From contig JAURCW010000018.1 of assembly GCA_030828265.1 (NCBI GenBank), forward strand, positions 1 to 12,049: a DNA stretch of 12,049 nucleotides, given 5' to 3'. Numbering within the stretch: the stretch's first letter is position 1; every line of letters begins with the position of its first letter. This document shows positions 6,280-12,049 of the stretch, in pieces. The DNA is from Burkholderiales bacterium (GTDB lineage: Bacteria; Pseudomonadota; Gammaproteobacteria; Burkholderiales; Burkholderiaceae_A). A program made the position numbers and the translations under genes. Under the pieces are notes generated by a model. It had not been told where the DNA came from, did not search any database, and worked only from the letters and a program-made list of their open reading frames with translations.

Positions 6280-7176
6280 ATGCGACTTCAATTCACCAAG
6301 ATGCACGGCGCAGGCAACGATTTCGTTGTCATTGATGCGCGTGAGGGCAGCCTCGAGAAGTTAACGAGCCCCGAAGCGATCCGTAAGCTTGCCGATCGTC
6401 GTTTTGGAGTGGGGGCTGACCAGGTGCTTTTTGTTGCCCGGCCTTCGGTGCCTGAGGCGGTATTCGACTATCGGATCTTCAATGCGGATGGCTACGAGGT
6501 TGAGCAGTGCGGCAATGGCGCCCGATGCTTTGCACGCTTTGTTGCCGATAAGGGGTTGGCCCCAAGCCGACGATTTAAGGTGAATACTCTTGCTGGGCTC
6601 ATTGAGCCCCTTCTTAATGAGGATGGCAGTGTCACGGTCGATATGGGTCCCGCCCAGTTTGACCCTGGTGGGCTTCCGTTTCATGTTGAGGGGCTTAAGG
6701 CTGAGAGGTATGCCGACCAGTGGCTGTATTTTTTGGAACCCGAGACCGGTCGCCTAGGTTTTGAAGGCTTTTGGGCGGCCGCCGTCTCAATGGGCAATCC
6801 GCATCTTGTGCAGTGGGTGGACGATCTTCAGTCAGCCCCCGTGCAGGCCGTTGGCCAGTGGCTCAATGCCCATCCGCGATTGCCGAAGGGGGTGAATGCA
6901 GGCTTTGCGAGCCTTGATCCAACGAACAATCGCCTGCAACTGCGGGTTTACGAGCGAGGTGCGGGCGAGACTCTTGCCTGCGGCACTGGGGCCTGTGCGG
7001 CTGCTGTGTCTGCCTTGGCCCAGGGCCGCCTCTCGGGGCAGACCCCTGTTGAGGTTCTGACTCGGGGCGGACTGCTGCGCATTGACTGGCAAGCGCAAGA
7101 GGTGGGCCCGGGTAAGGGCGCCGTTTTTCTTACGGGGCCCGCTGTGACGGTTTTCTCTGGGGAGATTGAGCTATGA
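6280..7176 (+). CDS. dapF: Diaminopimelate epimerase
   Basis: DapF interconverts LL- and meso-diaminopimelate without a cofactor, supplying lysine synthesis and the peptidoglycan cross-linking residue. The protein starts MRLQFTKMHGAGNDFVVID, the family N terminus. Both catalytic cysteines are present in their motifs: EQCGNGARC (Cys77) and GETLACGTGACAAAV (Cys234). GNPHLVQWVDD and VNAGFA are also typical. The 298 residues slightly exceed the usual 275-290. An in-frame GTG at 6274 would add only two residues; ATG 6280 matches the family start better, and neither has a clear Shine-Dalgarno. The stop overlaps the start of the DUF484 gene in an ATGA arrangement, implying translational coupling. 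The dapF-DUF484-xerC order is widespread in Gammaproteobacteria and Betaproteobacteria. Confidence 0.96.
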   Translation: MRLQFTKMHGAGNDFVVIDAREGSLEKLTSPEAIRKLADRRFGVGADQVLFVARPSVPEAVFDYRIFNADGYEVEQCGNGARCFARFVADKGLAPSRRFKVNTLAGLIEPLLNEDGSVTVDMGPAQFDPGGLPFHVEGLKAERYADQWLYFLEPETGRLGFEGFWAAAVSMGNPHLVQWVDDLQSAPVQAVGQWLNAHPRLPKGVNAGFASLDPTNNRLQLRVYERGAGETLACGTGACAAAVSALAQGRLSGQTPVEVLTRGGLLRIDWQAQEVGPGKGAVFLTGPAVTVFSGEIEL

Positions 7177-7964
7177 CTGATGACCAGGTGAAAGCCTTTC
7201 TTCTCGAGCGGCCGGGTTTTTTACGAGACCATCCTGAACTTCTTTTTGAGCTTGCAATTGATGCAGAGCCTGCTGAGCAGGGTCATGGTGGCTCCGTGGT
7301 CTCCTTGGTTGAAAGGCAAGCTGCTCTGTTACGAGCCAAGGTCCGCCATCAGGAGGCTCGCGTGGCGCAGCTGCTGCGCGTGGTGGAAGAAAACAATGCC
7401 ATTCATCAAAAGCTTCTGGGCTGGATTCGCAGCCTTCTGTTGGCGAAAACCCAAAGCCTGCGTGTCAAGCAGTCGGTGCGTGGGCTTGCCCAGGCCTTCT
7501 CTGTCCCTTTCGTCAGGCTTGTGGCTTGGGAGCCCGAGGTCGAGCTTCAAAAAGTCTTTCGCGGTCTTCGGCCGGACTGTCAGCTTCTATCGGACCTGGA
7601 AATTAACCAAGAGACCCAGACCCTTATTACTGAGATGGCATCGGCGCTTGCTCACCCCATCTGCCTTCCTGCCTCCACTTACCAGGCCGGGCTTGCCTTT
7701 GTTGGGGTTGGTGCAAAAGCTGGCTCGCAAGACGTTGATATTAATCCGTCGGGCTCTGTGGCGCTGCTTCCGCTAAGGGCGGGCCTGGCACCGAAGGCCG
7801 TGGGCCTAATGGTCTTGGCAAGCGATGACGCAGGTCGGTTTAGTCAGGACCATGGCATTGACTTTCTCGTGAGTATTGCTGAGCTTGTAAGTGCCTGCAT
7901 TCTTGGCGGCGCCCTAAGCCGGCAGGTCAAGCCTAAAAAGGTGAAGGACGATGCAGCCGGCTGA
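7173..7964 (+). CDS. DUF484 family protein, GAF-like
   Basis: This 263-residue protein belongs to the DUF484 family regularly found between dapF and xerC. The N terminus has the family pattern VKAFLLERPGFLRDHPELL (6-24), then GGSVVSLVERQAALLRAKV (39-57). A helical, probably coiled-coil stretch (about 50-105) follows, and then an alpha/beta region (about 110-255) resembling a GAF sensory fold. No enzyme motif is visible and its biochemical role is unknown. A regulatory or partner role for XerC or cell-envelope growth is only a guess from gene neighbourhood. It overlaps dapF by four bases and xerC by fourteen, so the three are almost certainly co-translated. I see no signal peptide or transmembrane segment. 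Confidence 0.88.
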   Translation: MTDDQVKAFLLERPGFLRDHPELLFELAIDAEPAEQGHGGSVVSLVERQAALLRAKVRHQEARVAQLLRVVEENNAIHQKLLGWIRSLLLAKTQSLRVKQSVRGLAQAFSVPFVRLVAWEPEVELQKVFRGLRPDCQLLSDLEINQETQTLITEMASALAHPICLPASTYQAGLAFVGVGAKAGSQDVDINPSGSVALLPLRAGLAPKAVGLMVLASDDAGRFSQDHGIDFLVSIAELVSACILGGALSRQVKPKKVKDDAAG

Positions 7965-9009
7965 GGGAAGCCTTTGCATCACCGATGATCAGGTTCAAGG
8001 GTATTTGAAGAGTCTGCAGGGTCGGCAGTTCTCCGATCAGACGCTGTTAGCCTATCAAAGGGAACTGAAGGAACTTCAGCAGACTCTTGCCGTTGCGCAA
8101 ATCAGTCCAACGGCGGCGTTGCGGGCGCATCTGGCTCAGGCTCGAGCAGCTGGCTTAAAGCCCTCAAGTCTTGCTCGGCGCCTAGCGGCATGGCGAAGTT
8201 TTCTGCGCTGGCTTGCAGAAACGAAGCTTAGCGCGGCGTCTCAGGCCGCCCTGCTACTTGGCCAGCTCAAAGCCCTTCGGGCCCCACGTACTGGCAGGCC
8301 GTTGCCCAAGCTTTTGTCGGTGGAAGAGGCGGTGGCCTTGGCCCAAGGTCCCATGCCTCATCACCAGACCTCCAGCGGCGCTTTGATGGATGCTATGGAC
8401 ACCGTGCCCGTCGGGTCAAGGGCCTGGCATGCTCGCTGGGCAGTCGTGCGTGACAGGGCGGTGATTGAGCTTTTGTACTCATGCGGGCTTCGTGTCTCCG
8501 AACTCATTGGGCTCGACTCCGAGCCCTCAGGCCCTTGGACCGGATGGCTTGACCTGCAGGCAGGGGAGATTGTGGTGGTGGGCAAGGGCAATAAGTTACG
8601 AAGACTTCCCGTGGGAGGCCCTGCCTCGAAGGCCATTGAGGCCTGGCTCGAGCGACGTGCACAGGTTCTTCGCGAACTTCAGTTGGATGACCTGAAGGGC
8701 CCAGTTTTTATTGATCGCTTGGGCCAGCGTATGAATCGAAGGGCCGTGTATCGCCTGGTTCAGTTCGCCGCTAAAAGGCTTGGGCTCTCCCAGCCCGTGC
8801 ACCCCCATATGCTGCGACATTCCTTCGCGAGCCATCTTTTGCAGTCCAGTGGTGACTTGCGCGCTGTTCAAGAGTTGCTTGGCCATGCCCAGATTACAAC
8901 CACGCAGGTCTATACACACCTTGATTTTCAGCGACTTACCCAGGTTTACGACAAGGCGCATCCGCGAGCCCGGCGCAAGATCAAAGGCTTTGGCACAATC
9001 GGGTCATGA
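7951..9009 (+). CDS. xerC: Tyrosine recombinase XerC
   Basis: XerC acts with XerD at the dif site to resolve chromosome dimers at cell division. The N-terminal SAM-like DNA-binding domain includes [16 protein letters not shown] (73-88). The catalytic domain shows the full tyrosine-recombinase set: Arg181 in SCGLRVSEL, Lys212 in [11 protein letters not shown], His286 and Arg289 in [14 protein letters not shown], His312 in [16 protein letters not shown] and nucleophile Tyr321. At 352 residues it is longer than E. coli XerC (298), partly because of an extra loop around 133-162 between the two domains. The chromosomal position after dapF and DUF484 supports XerC over XerD or a phage integrase. 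The ATG at 7951 follows GGTGAAGGA closely and overlaps the previous gene by 14 bases. It overlaps the next gene by four (ATGA). Confidence 0.94.
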   Translation: MQPAEGSLCITDDQVQGYLKSLQGRQFSDQTLLAYQRELKELQQTLAVAQISPTAALRAHLAQARAAGLKPSSLARRLAAWRSFLRWLAETKLSAASQAALLLGQLKALRAPRTGRPLPKLLSVEEAVALAQGPMPHHQTSSGALMDAMDTVPVGSRAWHARWAVVRDRAVIELLYSCGLRVSELIGLDSEPSGPWTGWLDLQAGEIVVVGKGNKLRRLPVGGPASKAIEAWLERRAQVLRELQLDDLKGPVFIDRLGQRMNRRAVYRLVQFAAKRLGLSQPVHPHMLRHSFASHLLQSSGDLRAVQELLGHAQITTTQVYTHLDFQRLTQVYDKAHPRARRKIKGFGTIGS

Positions 9010-9974
9010 TTCCTGTCACCATCCTCACTGGCTTTCTTGGCGCGGGCAAAACTACGCTTCTGAAACGAATCCTCACCGAAGACCACGGTCATCGCGTTGC
9101 GGTTATTGAAAATGAGTTTGGCGAGGAGAGCATCGACAACGACCTTCTCTTTCGCGACCAGGCCGAGCAGATCATTGAAATGAACAATGGCTGCCTCTGC
9201 TGCACAGTGCGAGGGGATCTGGTTGAAATTCTTGGTCGCCTGCAGTCGCGGCGAAAGGCAAACGAGCTTTCTTTCGATCGTGTTGTCATTGAGACAACGG
9301 GGCTTGCTGAACCCGGCCCTGTGGCGCAGACTTTTTTCGTCGATGATCAGGTGGCTGAGCATTTCCTGTTGGATGCCATTATTACGGTGGTCGATGCGGT
9401 TCATGGCGATCAGCAGTTGAACGATCATTCCGAAGCGCGCGCCCAGGTAGGCTTTGCAGACCGCCTGCTTATTTCAAAGGCAGACAAGGCAAGCCCAGAG
9501 GCGGTGAAGGCGCTTAAAGCAAGGCTTACTCGAATGAATCCGCGAGCTGCCATTCGTGAAGCTCACTTTGGAGAGACTGCCCTTGAGGACATCCTAGATA
9601 TCCGGGGTTTTAACTTGAATGCCGCCCTTGAAATCAACCCCGATTTTCTCGATGCCGATCAGCACCATCATCACGACGACGATGTCTCGTCGTTTATTTT
9701 TAAGGCCAACCGCCCTTTTGATGCCGATCGTTTTGAAGCCTTTATGTCAGCCGTGTCCCAGACCTACGGGCCCCAGCTTTTTAGGTACAAGGGCCTGCTC
9801 TGGCTCAAGGGCCATGAGAATCAGATGATCTTTCAAGGTGTGCACATGCTAATGGGGGGTGACAAGGGCCGAGCCTGGAAGCCTCAAGAGGCTCGTGAAA
9901 GTCGGCTCGTATTTATAGGCCGAGACCTGCCCAGGGATACAATTGAAAAAGGTTTGCAGCAGTGCCTGGTTTAG
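9006..9974 (+). CDS. CobW/YjiA-type G3E GTPase (COG0523 metallochaperone)
   Basis: This 322-residue protein of the COG0523 branch of SIMIBI GTPases couples GTP hydrolysis to metal transfer, often zinc. Motifs in order are Walker [10 protein letters not shown] (9-17), [10 protein letters not shown] (35-44), the metal-binding CLCC (63-66), [11 protein letters not shown] (96-106), and SKAD (157-160) as the base-recognition element in place of NKxD. A His/Asp-rich metal-binding loop HHHHDDD (220-226) links to the C-terminal CobW domain with GVHMLMGG (278-285). The metal and client protein cannot be told from sequence. It starts in a four-base overlap with xerC and ends 29 bases before dksA. No cobalamin genes are near, so a true CobW role in B12 synthesis is unlikely; YjiA/YeiR-like or ZNG1-like function is more plausible. 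Confidence 0.9.
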   Translation: MIPVTILTGFLGAGKTTLLKRILTEDHGHRVAVIENEFGEESIDNDLLFRDQAEQIIEMNNGCLCCTVRGDLVEILGRLQSRRKANELSFDRVVIETTGLAEPGPVAQTFFVDDQVAEHFLLDAIITVVDAVHGDQQLNDHSEARAQVGFADRLLISKADKASPEAVKALKARLTRMNPRAAIREAHFGETALEDILDIRGFNLNAALEINPDFLDADQHHHHDDDVSSFIFKANRPFDADRFEAFMSAVSQTYGPQLFRYKGLLWLKGHENQMIFQGVHMLMGGDKGRAWKPQEARESRLVFIGRDLPRDTIEKGLQQCLV

Positions 9975-10003
9975 AGCTTTTTGTTTTGTAGAAAGTAGGC
10001 GTT

Positions 10004-10432
10004 ATGAAAGAAGTCGTTCAACAACCCATCGAATCAGATGAAGAGCTTTTGTCACAGCCAGGCTCCGAGTACATGAGCCCCGCACAACTCGATTTCTTTC
10101 GACGAAAACTTCAGGCTCTGGAGTCCGAGCTTCGGGTGAATGCGGGTGAGACCACCGAGCATCTTCGTGAGACGGTTCTGGTTCCCGACCCGGCCGATCG
10201 CGCCACCATTGAAGAAGAGCATGCGCTTGAGTTACGAACACGAGATCGGGAACGAAAGCTTATTAAGAAGGTTGAGCAGGCCATTGCCCGAATTGATGCG
10301 GGGGAGTATGGCTATTGCGAGGAGACGGGCGAGCCCATTGGGCTTCAGAGACTTCTTGCCCGTCCCACAGCAACGCTCTCTGTTGAGGCGCAAGAGCGTC
10401 GAGAGCTTCGACAGAAACAGTTCGGCGACTAA
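10004..10432 (+). CDS. dksA: RNA polymerase-binding transcription factor DksA, single-cysteine form
   Basis: DksA enters the secondary channel of RNA polymerase and, with ppGpp, adjusts transcription of rRNA and amino-acid genes. The 142 residues match the usual length. The coiled-coil tip DPADRAT keeps the two essential acidic residues (Asp62, Asp65), and EEEHALELRTRDRERKLIKKVEQAI is almost the E. coli coiled coil. The globular domain reads GYCEETGEPIG then ARPTATLSVEAQERRE. Of the four zinc-ligand cysteines of E. coli DksA only the first (Cys105) remains; the others are Thr108, Ser126 and Ala129. The protein therefore should not bind zinc as E. coli DksA does, like the C-minus DksA versions known from Alphaproteobacteria and, with two cysteines, Pseudomonas DksA2. 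The start follows AAAGTAGG. Confidence 0.94.
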   Translation: MKEVVQQPIESDEELLSQPGSEYMSPAQLDFFRRKLQALESELRVNAGETTEHLRETVLVPDPADRATIEEEHALELRTRDRERKLIKKVEQAIARIDAGEYGYCEETGEPIGLQRLLARPTATLSVEAQERRELRQKQFGD

Positions 10433-10454
10433 CCCCGCCCCTTACGTTACCTAG

Positions 10455-11348
<894 letters not shown>

Positions 11349-11368
11349 CTGGGTGTGATTGAGTTTTG

Positions 11369-12049
11369 ATGGCAGTTCTCAAGCGTCGCTACAGCAAGGC
11401 TTCCATTGGGCAGAACCCCCGTGGCGCCCGGCTTTGGCTATTCGACCTCGACAACACGCTGCATGATGCAAGCTGGCGGCTTATGGCGGAAATTAACCGT
11501 CGTATGACGCTCTACATACAGGCGAGGCTTGACCTCAATCAGGCCGAGGCCTCGGCGCTTAGAGCCCGCTACTGGAAGCGTTATGGGGCTACCCTTTTAG
11601 GGCTGGTTGCCCATCACGGCGTGGATGCTGCCGACTTCCTTCAGAGGACCCATCCCATCGAGACGCTTGATGATTTTTTTCTGCCGAATCCTGGTCTTGC
11701 GCGAAGGCTCGCAAAATTAAAGGGCGAGCGCTGGCTTGTGACCAATGCGCCCCGATCTTACGCACAAGAGGTTGTTAAGCGGCTCGGTCTTCAGCATTTT
11801 TTTCATGCGGCCATTTATATTGATGACATGCAGATTCATGGGCGGCTCCGACCCAAGCCCTCTCGGCTGCTTTGGGCACGCATCCGTCACAGGTCTCGGC
11901 TGGTGGGTGGTCAAACAAGCCCTTTGGGCCGTCAACGGTTTTTCGTGGACGATAGCGATGGCAATCTTCGGTCTGCCTACCGCCAAGGCCTTCAGACCAT
12001 CCGCTTTAACGGATCTGACAGTCATGCCCGCTTGGGCTGGCGGCTTGGA
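11369..12049 (+). CDS. HAD-family pyrimidine 5'-nucleotidase, cut by right window edge
   Basis: The frame is open from an ATG at 11369 to the last base, giving 227 residues with no stop; the C terminus lies outside. It has all four HAD phosphatase motifs: WLFDLDNTLHDAS (nucleophile Asp26 and Asp28), LVTNAP (Thr125), the motif III lysine in LRPKPS (Lys163), and FFVDDSDGNL (Asp194, Asp195). The DLDNTLHDAS form and the helical cap between motifs I and II resemble the SDT1/pyrimidine 5'-nucleotidase subgroup, which dephosphorylates nucleoside monophosphates. Substrate choice is inferred, not proven. A HAD nucleotidase next to argB is common in Burkholderiales, often followed by slmA, which would lie beyond the window. 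An in-house basic extension (residues 1-20) precedes the fold. The ribosome-binding site is weak. Confidence 0.88.
   Translation, partial: MAVLKRRYSKASIGQNPRGARLWLFDLDNTLHDASWRLMAEINRRMTLYIQARLDLNQAEASALRARYWKRYGATLLGLVAHHGVDAADFLQRTHPIETLDDFFLPNPGLARRLAKLKGERWLVTNAPRSYAQEVVKRLGLQHFFHAAIYIDDMQIHGRLRPKPSRLLWARIRHRSRLVGGQTSPLGRQRFFVDDSDGNLRSAYRQGLQTIRFNGSDSHARLGWRLG

Noticed and set aside
7951..9009. Tyrosine recombinase as evidence of a prophage or genomic island
   Set aside because: It sits in the conserved dapF-DUF484-xerC order, overlaps its neighbours by a few bases, and no attachment repeats, tRNA or phage genes are nearby.

Overview
The window looks like conserved chromosomal core DNA from a betaproteobacterium, most likely of the order Burkholderiales. 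This rests on recognised protein families, on gene order (metK next to a lipid A acyltransferase, then dapF, DUF484, xerC, a CobW GTPase, dksA and argB), on a long-form 473-residue AhcY, and on an S-adenosylhomocysteine (SAH) riboswitch in front of ahcY. I see no insertion sequence, prophage, CRISPR array, tRNA or rRNA, and no sign of recent transfer. Nothing here amounts to an undescribed multi-gene system; the most interesting signals are in the RNA leaders of the methionine-cycle genes.

Layout. Bases 1-866 (minus) hold the N-terminal part of a secreted Slt-type lytic transglycosylase that runs off the left edge. Divergent from it, 947-1555 (plus) is 5-formyltetrahydrofolate cyclo-ligase, whose 3' end overlaps convergently with metF. 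From 5213 down to 1524 the minus strand carries metK, ahcY and metF. From 5352 to the right edge, eight plus-strand genes follow closely: lpxL-like acyltransferase, dapF, a DUF484 gene, xerC, a CobW/YjiA-type GTPase, dksA, argB and a HAD pyrimidine 5'-nucleotidase cut by the right edge. Gaps are 52, -4, -14, -4, 29, 28 and 20 bases, so much of this run is probably co-transcribed.

How the genes work together. The left half is a one-carbon and methylation module. The cyclo-ligase returns 5-formyl-THF to the active folate pool, MetF makes 5-methyl-THF for homocysteine methylation, MetK makes SAM, and AhcY removes the SAH left by methyltransferases. AhcY expression appears to be controlled by SAH through the riboswitch, whose aptamer starts at the predicted transcript 5' end and whose 3' arm can alternatively pair perfectly with the ahcY start-codon region. 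The right half mixes envelope building (lipid A acylation, meso-DAP synthesis), chromosome dimer resolution (XerC), metal handling (CobW GTPase), the stringent response (a DksA with only one of the four zinc-finger cysteines) and arginine synthesis.

All gaps between genes are under 180 bases. The two largest (3877-4049 and 5214-5351) hold the regulatory leaders described in the features.
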